Below, piece after piece: positions 7,232 to 16,705 of a stretch of DNA of 64,000 nucleotides (positions within the stretch are counted from its first letter, which is position 1; each line of letters begins with the position of its first letter). Location: contig NZ_NFJB01000014.1 of the NCBI RefSeq assembly GCF_002159645.1, positions 31,716 through 95,715 of the forward strand, read 5' to 3'. The translations under genes were made by a program, and so were the position numbers. This DNA comes from Parabacteroides sp. An277. Lineage in GTDB: Bacteria > Bacteroidota > Bacteroidia > Bacteroidales > Tannerellaceae. The notes under the pieces are model-generated. The model had not been told where the DNA came from. It ran no database searches and was given only the letters and a program-made list of their open reading frames with translations.

Positions 7232-9916
7232 ATGAATAAGATACTGATACCTGCGCTGGCGATGCTTTTCGCCTTTCAAGCCTCGCTGACGGCGCAAGAG
7301 AAGGTGACGAACGCGTTCGACGACTTGAAGCGCACCGGCATCGTGAACGAACAGCAATCCGAGATGCGCCAACCAGCTTCCGGGGAGGCGTTGGCGAAGT
7401 TGTTGGCCAATCCTCCGGCGGCGGGCTATTTCTGTTTTGCCGAAGACCGTTTGCATGACATCCGCCTGACCGACGCCATTCCGGCCCGCTGGACCATGCG
7501 CCCGCTGGCCGATTGGCAAAAGTTGGAGGCAAGCTGCGCGCCGGGCGAGTTTTATGTCTGGCAAGTGGGAGTGTTTGCTCCGTTCCATACATTAAATAAT
7601 ATAAGCGCCACGATTTCGGACCTGCGGAACGAGGCGGGGGATCGGATTCCGGCGTCGGCTTTCCAATGCTTCAACCTGGCTGGCATCGATACCTATGGGC
7701 AGCCTTTCCAGAAGCGGGTCGATGTGGAAAAAGGAAAGGTGCAGGCGCTTTGGATGGGGATGGATATTCCCACGTCGGCGAAGGGTGTCTACGAGGGTGT
7801 CGTGACTCTCTCCGATGAAAAGGGGAAAGAGACGGAGATCCAGGTGGTTCTCTCGGTCGAAGGGACACCTATCGCGCACCATGGCGACGACGAAGGGTGG
7901 CGGAAGAGCCGTCTTCGCTGGTTAAATTCTTCTATCGGAAATGCTGAAACGCCTACTCGGCCTTACGAACCTGTCCAACTGGCGCGGAAGAAGGGATTCA
8001 GCTTCTCGTGGCTGGGCGGAGAAGTGGAATTGGGTTCGAACGGGCTTCCTGCTCAAATCACTACGAATTATACGGCCAATAATGCATTGTGCGATACCAT
8101 TTCCAATCCCATCTTGGCCGACGCGATGTGCTTCGTCATCGAAACCGAGGAGGGAATTGAACCGCTTGGCAAGGCTTCTATCCATATCGAAAAGAAAACA
8201 GACGCGCACATCGTCTGGACCGCCCGGCAAAAGAGTCCGGACTTCATCGTCGACTGTACGGGAGACTTCGGTTTCGACGGCATTACGAATATCCGGCTGG
8301 CGGTCAAAGCGCGCCGCGACAAACTGGTGAAAGATATCCGGCTGGAAGTGCCTTATACGGCTTTTGCCTCGAAGTATATGATGGGGTTGGGGCATAAAGG
8401 CGGTTTTCGTCCGGATTCCGTCATCAAGTGGACTTGGAACGCCGAAAAGCACCAGGACAAAATCTGGATGGGAAACGTCAATGCGGGGTTGAACCTTCGC
8501 TTCATGGACGAACACTTTGTCCGCCCGCTGGTCAATATCTATTATGCGTTGGGTCGATTGAATTTGCCTGTTTCCTGGGGGAATGGCGGGAAAGGCGGCA
8601 TCGATATCTTGCCAGCAAAGGAATCGACCCGGCTGGTAGCTTATAGCGGTGAGCGTACGATGAAGGAAGGAGACGTTTTGCATTATTATTTCGACCTGCA
8701 AATTACACCCGTCAAGCCGTTGGACTTGGAAAAACTGGCCACGGAGCGCTTCTACCATTCGAATAGCGACCTCAGTTCCTCGTATATCCCGGAAGCCGAA
8801 AAGGCGGGAGCCAACTTCATCAATGTACACCATAAGAAGGATATTTACCCATTCATCAATTACCCATATTACGATGAATCGACGCCGGATTTGAAGCGTT
8901 TTATTGAGCGTGCACATGCCAAGGGAATCGGCGTCCGTCCTTATTATACGACGCGCGAACTCACGGTGAAGGTACCGGAACTTTGGGCGTTACGGAGTCT
9001 CGGTACGGAGGTGATACATGAGGGTCCAGGAAAAGATACCCGTACCTTGATCCATCCGAACGGTCCGAACGAATGGTTGAACCGGAACCTCACCACTCAC
9101 TTCATTCCCGCCTGGTATAATGCCTTCCGCGAGGGCAAGTATGCGGGCGATATGGATATTTCGATCATTACCACGCCCGATTCGCGCTGGAATAATTACT
9201 ATTTGGAAGGATTGCACTGGATGGTGAAGAACTTGGGCATCGATGGCATCTATATCGACGATAGCGCACTCGACCGGCAAACGCTCCAACGTGCCCGCCG
9301 CATCCTGGACGAGGACGGCAAACGGCGTACCATTGATATCCATTCGTGGAACCACATGAACCAGCACGCTGGTTATGCCAATTCGCTCCATATTTATACA
9401 GAATTACTTCCTTACGTTGATCGCACATGGATCGGGGAGGGATTCCGCGAAAATAACACAATGGATTTCTGGTTGGTCGAGATGTCTGGCATTCCCTTTG
9501 GCTTGCTGAGTGAGACGCTCGACGCTAAGAACCGTTTCCGAGGGATGATCTATGGCATGTTACCTCGTTTGCCTTGGAGTGGAAACCCCGTCCCGCTTTG
9601 GGAGCTATGGGATGCATTTGGCATGAAGGAGGCCGAGATTCACGGATATTGGGATCCGCAATGCCCAGTGAAGACTGATAATCCGGACATCCCGGCCACC
9701 GTCTATACGAATGGAAACCGTGCGTTGGTGGTTTTGGCCAATTGGACAGACCTCCCGCAACAAGCCCGGATTACCATCGACGAGCAAGCGTTGGGTTTCC
9801 ATCCGACGAAATATATTTTGCCGCAAATACAAGATTTGCAATGGGGTAAGACATTGCACGATTTCAAACAATGCGAATTGATGGGACGCGGCGGTATGAT
9901 TTTGCTCATCGAATAG
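7232..9916 (+). CDS. GH123-like / DUF6067 secreted glycoside hydrolase
   Basis: This 894-residue protein has a signal peptide ending near SLTAQ (residue 21). Residues about 30-210 form a beta-rich domain like the N-terminal domain found before GH123 and DUF6067 catalytic parts (YVWQVGVFAP, ALWMGMDIPTSAKGVYEG). From about residue 520 a TIM barrel follows, with YYTTREL, NLGIDGIYIDDSALDR and WIGEGFRENNTMDFW, the last two being likely active-site regions. Proteins of this kind act on N-acetylhexosamine-containing or other host glycans, but the exact specificity cannot be read from sequence. It lies 95 nt after the GH89 gene and ends before a large nested hairpin, so it is probably the last gene of that transcript. 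Confidence 0.85.
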   Translation: MNKILIPALAMLFAFQASLTAQEKVTNAFDDLKRTGIVNEQQSEMRQPASGEALAKLLANPPAAGYFCFAEDRLHDIRLTDAIPARWTMRPLADWQKLEASCAPGEFYVWQVGVFAPFHTLNNISATISDLRNEAGDRIPASAFQCFNLAGIDTYGQPFQKRVDVEKGKVQALWMGMDIPTSAKGVYEGVVTLSDEKGKETEIQVVLSVEGTPIAHHGDDEGWRKSRLRWLNSSIGNAETPTRPYEPVQLARKKGFSFSWLGGEVELGSNGLPAQITTNYTANNALCDTISNPILADAMCFVIETEEGIEPLGKASIHIEKKTDAHIVWTARQKSPDFIVDCTGDFGFDGITNIRLAVKARRDKLVKDIRLEVPYTAFASKYMMGLGHKGGFRPDSVIKWTWNAEKHQDKIWMGNVNAGLNLRFMDEHFVRPLVNIYYALGRLNLPVSWGNGGKGGIDILPAKESTRLVAYSGERTMKEGDVLHYYFDLQITPVKPLDLEKLATERFYHSNSDLSSSYIPEAEKAGANFINVHHKKDIYPFINYPYYDESTPDLKRFIERAHAKGIGVRPYYTTRELTVKVPELWALRSLGTEVIHEGPGKDTRTLIHPNGPNEWLNRNLTTHFIPAWYNAFREGKYAGDMDISIITTPDSRWNNYYLEGLHWMVKNLGIDGIYIDDSALDRQTLQRARRILDEDGKRRTIDIHSWNHMNQHAGYANSLHIYTELLPYVDRTWIGEGFRENNTMDFWLVEMSGIPFGLLSETLDAKNRFRGMIYGMLPRLPWSGNPVPLWELWDAFGMKEAEIHGYWDPQCPVKTDNPDIPATVYTNGNRALVVLANWTDLPQQARITIDEQALGFHPTKYILPQIQDLQWGKTLHDFKQCELMGRGGMILLIE

Positions 9917-9930
9917 AAGGACTTCCTGAC

Positions 9931-10014
9931 AAAAGATGCCTATAATCCCAAACGATTCTCGTTGGAAATGCCGACGATTATAACGAGAATCGGAAGGAGG
10001 TATAGGCATCTTTT
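9931..10014 (+). terminator. Nested double-stem hairpin terminator
   Basis: The outer arms AAAAGATGCCTATA (9931-9944) and TATAGGCATCTTTT (10001-10014) pair perfectly over 14 bp. Inside, CGATTCTCGTT (9953-9963) pairs with AACGAGAATCG (9982-9992). The right outer arm runs into TTTTCTTTTA, as expected of a Rho-independent terminator closing the 4857-9916 transcript. Confidence 0.75.
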
Positions 10015-10042
10015 CTTTTACATATATTAATCCTCCATTTTC

Positions 10043-10072
10043 TTGCCTATTCCTGTTTTTGCTATACATTTG
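10043..10072 (+). promoter_or_regulatory. Bacteroidetes-type promoter for the isomerase/oxidoreductase/DUF1080 cluster
   Basis: A TTG -33 element at 10043-10045 and a perfect TACATTTG -7 box at 10065-10072 are separated by 19 nt, the usual spacing. The start codon is 30 nt further on (10102), so the cluster 10102-15797 probably has its own promoter. Confidence 0.7.
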
Positions 10073-10101
10073 TACCATTCTAACATCAAATAAATAATAC
10101 A

Positions 10102-10998
10102 ATGAAAACAACTTTAGCATGGTTGGCGGCTTCGTGCCTGTTTTCTTTTTCTCCTTGCCTGGAGGCGGAAAATAATATCACCATAGGCGTAATCCAATAC
10201 GATTTGAGCAACATAGACAAAAGCTTTAAGGATTTGCGCGACCAGGGTTTCGGTTCTTGCGAAATCAATTACGGGGCGAATAAGCTCACGAAAGCATTTG
10301 CCGAGGAGGTCAAGGCCGCTTCGAAGAAGTACGGCATAAAGGTGACGACGTTGGTGGGCGTGCCCGGAAAGAATAATACTTGGAATTTTCGGAAAGGTCC
10401 CTCTACCATTGGTTTGGTACCGGAAGAAGGACGGGCGGAGAAGGTGCAACAATACCACGAGATGATTGACTTCTGTGCTTGGGCTGGTATCCCAGCAATG
10501 CACTCCCATTTTGGTTTTATTCCAGAGGATTGTGCTTCGACGCAATATAAAGACTTTATCCGCGTAATGCAAGACTTGGCGAATTACGCGAAAGAAAAAG
10601 GAGTGATGATTTATTTCGAAACGGGGCAGGAGACCCCCATTACCCTTATTCGCGCGATAAAAGATATCGGGACGGGGAATGTCTTCGTGAATTGTGACCT
10701 CGCCAACTTGCTGATGTACGGAAAGGCCAATTCGCTCGATGCCGTCAAGCTTTTCGGGCCGCTCATCAAAGAGTTTCATGCCAAAGATGGAAAGTATCCC
10801 GACCCGAACAATCCATACGAGTTGGGTGCCGAGGTACCGATTCCTACAGGCGATGTGAATTTCCCTGCCGTTATCGAGGAATTGAAGCGGCAAGGGTATG
10901 AGGGAGCCATTACGATTGAATGCGAGCTGAATGGCGCACGGCACGATTATGTGGTCGAGACGCGGAAATATTTGCAAGAGTTATTAGATAAAGAATAA
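10102..10998 (+). CDS. Exported sugar isomerase/epimerase-like TIM-barrel protein
   Basis: The 298 residues carry a signal peptide (about 1-22, ending CLEAE) followed by a xylose-isomerase-like (AP endonuclease 2) barrel: GVIQYDLSN, GFGSCEIN, PAMHSHFGF, MIYFETGQETP, FVNCDLANLL, EFHAKDG and AITIECEL. The Glu/Asp/His/Glu residues in ETGQE, NCDLAN, FHAKDG and TIECEL are the metal-ligand positions expected of this fold. It is the first gene of a three-gene run with a Gfo/Idh/MocA oxidoreductase and a DUF1080 protein. That set is known in gut Bacteroides from a C3-oxidation (3-keto-glycoside) route, where such barrels act as lyase or hydratase. The periplasmic location is inferred from the signal peptide and the specific reaction from context. 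Confidence 0.85.
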   Translation: MKTTLAWLAASCLFSFSPCLEAENNITIGVIQYDLSNIDKSFKDLRDQGFGSCEINYGANKLTKAFAEEVKAASKKYGIKVTTLVGVPGKNNTWNFRKGPSTIGLVPEEGRAEKVQQYHEMIDFCAWAGIPAMHSHFGFIPEDCASTQYKDFIRVMQDLANYAKEKGVMIYFETGQETPITLIRAIKDIGTGNVFVNCDLANLLMYGKANSLDAVKLFGPLIKEFHAKDGKYPDPNNPYELGAEVPIPTGDVNFPAVIEELKRQGYEGAITIECELNGARHDYVVETRKYLQELLDKE

Positions 10999-11026
10999 GA
11001 TATTAATCAGAAAAACATTTTGAACC

Positions 11027-12283
11027 ATGGAAATGAATAGAAGAAACTTCTTGAAGACCTTGGGAGGCGTGGCGCTGTTTACGATTGTGCCTCGCCACGT
11101 GTTGGGGAATGGCTATATAGCTCCCAGCGACCAGTTGACGAAGGGTATTATCGGTGTCGGTGGTATGGGGCGCGGCCATTTGAATTATGGCGGTACGCGC
11201 TTAGTGGCCGTTTGCGATGTCGACAAGAAGCATTTGGAATTAGGAAAACAATTGGTCCAGGAGAAGATAGCGGCCTATCATGATTTCCGGGATTTGATTC
11301 TCGACCCGAACGTGGATATTGTCCACATTGCCACGCCTCCCCATTGGCATGGCATCATGTCGGTAGAAGCCGCAAAGGCGGGAAAAGACGTATGGTGCGA
11401 GAAGCCTATGACGCGTACGATTGGCGAAGGCAAACGTGTGATGGAGGCCATGAAACAATACGGACGCATCTTCCGCTTGAATACTTGGTTCCGCTTTGCA
11501 GATCCCTTCTATGGACTCGGAACGCCTGTGAAGCCCTTGAAAAAGTTGGTACAGAGTGGTCTCTTGGGATGGCCTTTGAAGGTGACGATTAGCAAACATA
11601 CGGGTTTCGATTGGAAATTCTATTGGGTCGGGAAAGAGTATTTGGAACCGCAATCAGTCCCGGCCGAATTGGATTACGACTTCTGGCTCGGTCCGGCACC
11701 TTACAAACCTTATAATCCGCACCGTGTGCATTCTACTTTCCGCGGGTATTGGGATTATGATGCCGGCGGATTGGGTGATATGGGGCAACATTACATCGAC
11801 CCGGTGCAATATATCCTGGATAAAGATAACACCAGCCCTGTAAAAGTGGAGGTCGACGCACCGCAACAGCATCCCGATGCCGTAGGAACTTGGCGTTCTA
11901 TTACGTATACTTACGAGGATGGTTGCCAGATTGTACTTTGGGGAGGTGATTATGGTGATCCGAATACGCCTTACATCGCTGGACCGAAGGGTAACGTCTA
12001 TAAGAATTTCGTATGTGATATTCCGGATTGGGAGAAGAGATTGTCTGATTTCCCCGAACCGGAACCTCAGGAGACAGACTTTATCCAGTGTGTTCGGACG
12101 CGCCAACCTTTCGCGTTGAATGAACGCAATGGATTCCGTTCCGCCACGATTGTGAACATGGGAGGCGTGGCGTTGCGTCTCAATCGCACGTTGCATTTCG
12201 ACCCGGTGAAATTGGAATTCATTGGCGACGAGGCAGCCAATCGTTTGTTGGATCAACCCATGCGTGCGCCGTGGAGCATTTGA
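11027..12283 (+). CDS. Tat-exported Gfo/Idh/MocA family oxidoreductase
   Basis: The protein has 418 residues. The N-terminus has a twin-arginine motif (Arg5-Arg6 in NRRNFLKTLGG), so it should be folded with bound NAD(P) before export. The dinucleotide-binding loop is GVGGMGRG (residues 43-50) and the conserved EKP of the family is at 125-127. The second domain includes DMGQHYIDPVQYIL, consistent with the GFO_IDH_MocA C-terminal fold. It lies 28 nt after the sugar isomerase gene and 43 nt before the DUF1080 gene. A plausible role is oxidation or reduction at C3 of glycosides in a 3-keto pathway. That role rests on neighbours and remembered loci, not on residues that define substrate. Confidence 0.9.
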   Translation: MEMNRRNFLKTLGGVALFTIVPRHVLGNGYIAPSDQLTKGIIGVGGMGRGHLNYGGTRLVAVCDVDKKHLELGKQLVQEKIAAYHDFRDLILDPNVDIVHIATPPHWHGIMSVEAAKAGKDVWCEKPMTRTIGEGKRVMEAMKQYGRIFRLNTWFRFADPFYGLGTPVKPLKKLVQSGLLGWPLKVTISKHTGFDWKFYWVGKEYLEPQSVPAELDYDFWLGPAPYKPYNPHRVHSTFRGYWDYDAGGLGDMGQHYIDPVQYILDKDNTSPVKVEVDAPQQHPDAVGTWRSITYTYEDGCQIVLWGGDYGDPNTPYIAGPKGNVYKNFVCDIPDWEKRLSDFPEPEPQETDFIQCVRTRQPFALNERNGFRSATIVNMGGVALRLNRTLHFDPVKLEFIGDEAANRLLDQPMRAPWSI

Positions 12284-12326
12284 GTTTCCCCATTAGAAGT
12301 TTAAATACATAGTACACGATCTTTAT

Positions 12327-15300
12327 ATGAAGAAAATATATATGACAATCGGTGCCTTCTTGCTGTGCGCAAGCATGGCGATGGCACAAACTCCAGCCAA
12401 CCGGACGGCCAAAACGGTGGCGGCGGATGTATTGGCGCAGATGCCGGCGCAAGAACAAAAGGCATATAACGAATTAATCGGACAGCTGAGTGCGGCAGGC
12501 GAGGGGGCTGTCCATACGCTTATCGGGATGATAAACGCGCCCGGAAAAGGCAGCAATGCACAGGTGGATTATGCGTTGAGCGGCCTTTCGCATTATGTGA
12601 TGGCCAAAGGAAAAGAGAACGAGCGGGTAGTTGTCTCGAAGGCCTATTGCCAAGCCTTGGAAACTGTCTCGGAACGTGAAACGCAGGCGTTCCTTATCCG
12701 GCAGTTGGAAATTATGGGAGGTGATGAGGCCGTGGAGACATTAGCCGGTTTTCTAAACGACGAACGATTGAGTGGACCGGCTGCACGGGCTTTGTCGCGC
12801 ATTGATACGAAAATGGCAGGTACGGCTTTGGTGAGTTCGCTCAAACGACGCATGGGAACTCCCAAAACGCAACGTGACGCGATGAATGCAATCGCCGAGA
12901 TGCAACCTGGAAACGTGGAAGGCGCGGAGACGTTGCTCCTCACGTTTGCTTCGAATACGGATATGAATTTGCGGAAGACAGCGCTCTATGCGTTGAGTTG
13001 TGTCGGGAGCGAAGCTTCGTTGGAAACGTTGGAGAAAGCAGCCGAGTCTGTTCATTATACGATGGAACCTTCGGGCGCGAACGAGGCCTATATCCGGTTG
13101 TTGAAGAGACTGGTGGCAGATGGGAAGCGCGAAGTAGTCGAAAAGGCGGCTAAGAATTTGCAAAAGAAGGCTCATAAGGCAGATGCTCAGCAAACCCGCG
13201 AGGCAGCTTTGGAAATCTGGATGTCGGCGACCGAACCGAAAGAGGCAACCAAGTTGTTGCTTTCGGCTTTGAAAGATAAAGACAAAGGATACCGGAACGC
13301 CGCATTGGATTATGCCTCTGCATTTGTGGATGAGACGGCAGACATTGAAATTGCGAAGTTCATGATGAAAGCGAAGCCGGATGTCAAGGTGGATATCCTG
13401 AATTGGATAGGACGCGAGGCAAAATGCAAACAAAAGAATCCTATCTGGAAGAAATTGATGATTCGCTTCGATTTGCCGTTTGCCAGTGTGCTTCGTGATG
13501 AATTAAATACGGAAGATGAAGCGGTTCGGCAGGCGGTCGTGTGGGCCATGGTGAAAATAGGGGACAAAGGATTTATCCCGACGCTGGCGAATCTGTTGAC
13601 AAGTAATGAAAAGCAGATGGTGCTCTTGGCGCAGGATGCATTGCTGGCTTTCCCTGGTGACATTGACGACGAAGTGGCGAAAGCGATAGGAAAGGCGGGC
13701 GATTGGGGAAAGATTGCTGGTATTGAATTGCTTGCGCAGCGGATGGCGGATTCGAAGGTCAATACGATTTTGGCGCAGCGGGAACATTCTTCGTCCGAAG
13801 TGCGTGCGGCAGTCTATAAAGCCTTGAAGGATGTGGTGACGGCGCGCGATTTTGTGGAGATGTGTGGTATCTTGGAATCGTCTACAGACGCGGAAGAGAT
13901 AAAAGAAACGCAGGCTGCGGTATCGGCTTCGGTCTTGTCGATGCCAGAAGCGGAACAAGTGGAAGCGATTGTACGCCGTATGTATCAAGCGGGCGAGGTA
14001 AAGAAACATCTTTATTATCCTATCTTAGCTGCTACGGGACAGCAGAAGGCATTGGACTTGATTATCGAAGGGTGTCAAAAGAATACGGGCGCGGCGAAAG
14101 AGGCGGCTGTGGAAGCGTTGCTGGCGTGGAACGATTTGCGTGCGGCTGATTTCTTGTATGAGGTGGCTCAATCGGATGGAGCGTTGGCTGCGAAAGCGTT
14201 GACGCGGTATATTGAATTGATTGCCGCTTCGGATATGACGGGCGAGAACCGTTTGCTCCGTCTGCGGAAAGCCATGGATGTGGCTCAGACGGCTGAGAAT
14301 CGGAACCTTGTCTTGCAGAAGGTGCAAGAGACGGGTACTTTCCTGGCGTTGCTTTATGCCGGAGAGTTTTTAGATGATAAGGCGGTGCAGCAGTCGGCGG
14401 CTCAGGCCGTGATGAATGTTGCCTTGGCGCATCCTCAATATACGGGCGAGAATGTCCGTGCTTTGTTGGAGAAGGTTTCGCAGGTGTTGGATAACCCGGA
14501 TGCCGATTATCAGCGGGAAGGTATTAAGAAGCACTTGGCGGAAATGCCGGACGAGGTGGGATTCGTCTCGATATTTAACGGCAAAGACTTGACGGGGTGG
14601 AAAGGCTTGGTGGAAAATCCCATCGCCCGGGCGAAGATGACGCCGGCGCAGTTGGCCAAGAAGCAAGCGAAAGCCGACGAGCAGATGCGCAAGGATTGGA
14701 AAGTAGAGGATGGCTGTCTGGTGTTCGAGGGCTCCGGTTTCGATAATCTTTGTACGGAGAAGTCGTATGGCGATTTCGAGATGTATGTGGAATGGATGCT
14801 CGACCCGGCTGGTCCGGAAGCGGATGCGGGAATTTACCTCCGCGGGACGCCGCAAGTCCAGATTTGGGATACGGCGCGTGTCAACGTGGGCGCGCAAGTG
14901 GGTTCCGGTGGTTTGTATAACAATCAGCAGAATCCCAGCAAACCTACGAAGGTGGCCGACAACAAACTGGGCGAATGGAATACGTTTTACATCAAGATGG
15001 TGGGCGACCGCGTGACGGTCGACCTCAACGGCGAACGGGTGGTAGACAATGTCATCCTCGAGAATTACTGGGACCGGAAGCAACCGATTTTCCCGGTAGA
15101 GCAAATCGAGTTGCAGGCGCATGGCAGCCGCTGTTCGTTCCGCAATTTATATGTCAAGGAGCTGAAGCGCGTCGAGCCTTTCCAATTGTCGGAGGAGGAA
15201 AAGCGCGAGGGCTTTAAGGTGTTGTTCGACGGGACGAACATGTACGAATGGATGGGCAACACGGGCGATTATGTCTTGGCCGATGGCTGCATTTCGATGG

Positions 15301-15797
15301 AGCCGAGCCGTAGTTTCGGCGGAAATCTCTACACGAAGGGAGAATATGCGGATTTTGTCTATCGCTTCGAATTCCAGTTGACGCCGGGCGCGAACAATGG
15401 CGTCGGGTTGCGTGCTCCGTTGGAGGGCGACGCGGCGTATGTCGGTATGGAGAGCCAAATCCTCGATTGCGAACATCCGATTTACAGCAACATCACGCCG
15501 CTGCAACACCACGGTTCCATCTACGGCATCCTTCCGGCCAACGAACAGCATATGAAGGCGATGAAACCTGTCGGCGAATGGAACTACGAGGAGATTGTAT
15601 GTGATGGCGATTATATCAAGGTGACGCTCAACGGCGTCGTGATTGTGGAAGGCAATATCCGCGAAGCGACGAAGCAAGGTACGCCCGACGGACAGGAACA
15701 TCCGGGACTCTTCAACAAGAAGGGGCACATCGGTTTCTTGGGGCATGGCTCGCCTGTCAAGTTCCGTAACATCCGTATCAAGGAACTGAAACATTAA
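12327..15797 (+). CDS. HEAT-repeat protein with two DUF1080 (3-keto-disaccharide hydrolase-type) domains
   Basis: This is a 1156-residue exported protein (signal peptide about 1-21, MAMAQ). Residues about 30-740 are Ala/Leu-rich helical HEAT-like repeats. Two concanavalin-like DUF1080 domains follow, at about 743-955 (FNGKDLTGWKG, DAGIYLRGTPQVQIWDT) and 961-1155 (VLFDGTNMYEWMG, LTPGANNGVGLRAP). DUF1080 domains hydrolyse or eliminate glycosidic bonds of 3-keto sugars. The helical part may scaffold the two sites or bind partner proteins. It ends the cluster begun at 10102, with same-strand spacing of 28 and 43 nt between genes. Twin catalytic-type domains could handle two anomers or two sugars, which is inference. 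Confidence 0.9.
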   Translation: MKKIYMTIGAFLLCASMAMAQTPANRTAKTVAADVLAQMPAQEQKAYNELIGQLSAAGEGAVHTLIGMINAPGKGSNAQVDYALSGLSHYVMAKGKENERVVVSKAYCQALETVSERETQAFLIRQLEIMGGDEAVETLAGFLNDERLSGPAARALSRIDTKMAGTALVSSLKRRMGTPKTQRDAMNAIAEMQPGNVEGAETLLLTFASNTDMNLRKTALYALSCVGSEASLETLEKAAESVHYTMEPSGANEAYIRLLKRLVADGKREVVEKAAKNLQKKAHKADAQQTREAALEIWMSATEPKEATKLLLSALKDKDKGYRNAALDYASAFVDETADIEIAKFMMKAKPDVKVDILNWIGREAKCKQKNPIWKKLMIRFDLPFASVLRDELNTEDEAVRQAVVWAMVKIGDKGFIPTLANLLTSNEKQMVLLAQDALLAFPGDIDDEVAKAIGKAGDWGKIAGIELLAQRMADSKVNTILAQREHSSSEVRAAVYKALKDVVTARDFVEMCGILESSTDAEEIKETQAAVSASVLSMPEAEQVEAIVRRMYQAGEVKKHLYYPILAATGQQKALDLIIEGCQKNTGAAKEAAVEALLAWNDLRAADFLYEVAQSDGALAAKALTRYIELIAASDMTGENRLLRLRKAMDVAQTAENRNLVLQKVQETGTFLALLYAGEFLDDKAVQQSAAQAVMNVALAHPQYTGENVRALLEKVSQVLDNPDADYQREGIKKHLAEMPDEVGFVSIFNGKDLTGWKGLVENPIARAKMTPAQLAKKQAKADEQMRKDWKVEDGCLVFEGSGFDNLCTEKSYGDFEMYVEWMLDPAGPEADAGIYLRGTPQVQIWDTARVNVGAQVGSGGLYNNQQNPSKPTKVADNKLGEWNTFYIKMVGDRVTVDLNGERVVDNVILENYWDRKQPIFPVEQIELQAHGSRCSFRNLYVKELKRVEPFQLSEEEKREGFKVLFDGTNMYEWMGNTGDYVLADGCISMEPSRSFGGNLYTKGEYADFVYRFEFQLTPGANNGVGLRAPLEGDAAYVGMESQILDCEHPIYSNITPLQHHGSIYGILPANEQHMKAMKPVGEWNYEEIVCDGDYIKVTLNGVVIVEGNIREATKQGTPDGQEHPGLFNKKGHIGFLGHGSPVKFRNIRIKELKH

Positions 15798-15802
15798 AGA
15801 AT

Positions 15803-15920
15803 TGACAATTAACAATTAGCAATGGACAATGTGCTATGGGAACAAAATCCCCCTGCGCATTGTCCATTTTTCTTTATAGAGATGCAAATTGTCAATTGTC
15901 CATTGTCAATTGTCAATTGA
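15803..15920. repeat. Intergenic CAATTGTCAATTG-type inverted repeat
   Basis: Multiple copies of AATTGACAATT and its complement face each other across about 100 nt. The right end (TGTCAATTGTCAATTG) overlaps the last codons and stop of the minus-strand acetyltransferase. The same motif family recurs at 28479-28556, which suggests a dispersed non-coding element that can fold as a long hairpin between convergent genes. Confidence 0.7.
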
Positions 15921-16472
15921 TCTGATGACTTTCGCCGGCACGCCTCCCACGATGGTATTCGCCGGCACGTCTTTCGTGACGACGGCTCCGGCTGCCACGA
16001 TGGCATTGTCGCCAATGGTCACTCCGGAGAGAATCGTGGCGTTCGAGCCAACCCATACGTTCCGTCCCAGCCGGATGGGCTTCGGGTAGGTATGGTAGCG
16101 GTCGGAGGGCGCGATGCCGTGGTTGAGCGTCGCAAATACCACGTTGTGCCCGATTTGCGAGCCCTCGCCAATCGTCACCCCGCCATGGTCCTGGAAATGG
16201 CAGCAGGCATTGATAAACACGCCCTCTTCTACGTGGATATTCTTTCCAAAGTCCGTATAGAAGGGCGGGAAGACGCGGAATGTCTTCGGCACCTCGTAAC
16301 CGAACAGGCGCGAGAGCAACGCGCGTACCTCGTCGGGCGTATGGTAGGCGCTGTTTAGTTCGAAGGTGATGCGCCGTGCTTCGTCGCTCATTTCGTCCAT
16401 GAATTGGTGGATTTCGTCGGAGGCGAGCGCTTCCCCCGTCTTTACATATTCCAAAAACGCTTTTAATTCCAT
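15906..16472 (-). CDS. Maltose/galactoside-type sugar O-acetyltransferase
   Basis: The protein has 188 residues. The N-terminal Mac domain ([22 protein letters not shown] helices) is followed by left-handed beta-helix hexapeptide repeats ([39 protein letters not shown]). The catalytic His lies in the NHGIAPSDR loop, and the C-terminal [16 protein letters not shown] is typical of the LacA/Maa/NodL family. It transfers acetyl from acetyl-CoA to sugars in the cytoplasm. The last residues (SIDN) are encoded by the dispersed CAATTG repeat, so the original C-terminus may have been altered by that element. The start is supported by a -7 box 30 nt upstream. Confidence 0.93.
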   Translation of the reverse strand: MELKAFLEYVKTGEALASDEIHQFMDEMSDEARRITFELNSAYHTPDEVRALLSRLFGYEVPKTFRVFPPFYTDFGKNIHVEEGVFINACCHFQDHGGVTIGEGSQIGHNVVFATLNHGIAPSDRYHTYPKPIRLGRNVWVGSNATILSGVTIGDNAIVAAGAVVTKDVPANTIVGGVPAKVIRSIDN

Positions 16473-16501
16473 TGTTTATTCCTTTTTAATGATTTGTGCG
16501 G

Positions 16502-16509
16502 CAAAGATA
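16502..16509 (-). promoter_or_regulatory. -7 box for the O-acetyltransferase gene
   Basis: The minus strand reads TATCTTTG, a perfect TAnnTTTG, 30 nt before the ATG (16472). No clear -33 element is visible. Confidence 0.5.
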
Positions 16510-16544
16510 CGCGTTCTTCCGCCGCGCGCCTGTATATGGATTAC

Positions 16545-16690
16545 GGATATTTGCTTTCCGCCGTCCCATTTTTTCTGGGATGCTGCGGCGGGCCTCCCGA
16601 AGCGTCCCTGCGCTTGGGGCTTTAGCGAGAAGAAGGTCCGATAGCGAAAACTCCTTTTTCGGAACCCGGCGCGATGCTGGAGAAAGAAAA
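16545..16690 (+). other. Structured non-coding stretch upstream of the first DUF6261 palindrome array
   Basis: A GATATTTGC -7-like box (same form as the second small-RNA unit at 50919) is followed by a CCGCCG-TCCCA / TGGGA-CGGCGG hairpin (16558-16591) and an AAGCG/CGCTT hairpin (16610-16625). No convincing reading frame exists. It could be a small RNA or leader transcript, on structural evidence only. Confidence 0.35.
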
Positions 16691-16705
16691 AGTAATTATT
16701 TTTTA

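Noticed and set aside
7922..8917. 331-codon minus-strand ORF inside the GH123-like gene
   Set aside because: Shadow of a GC-rich coding region; the plus-strand frame has clear domain motifs and a signal peptide.
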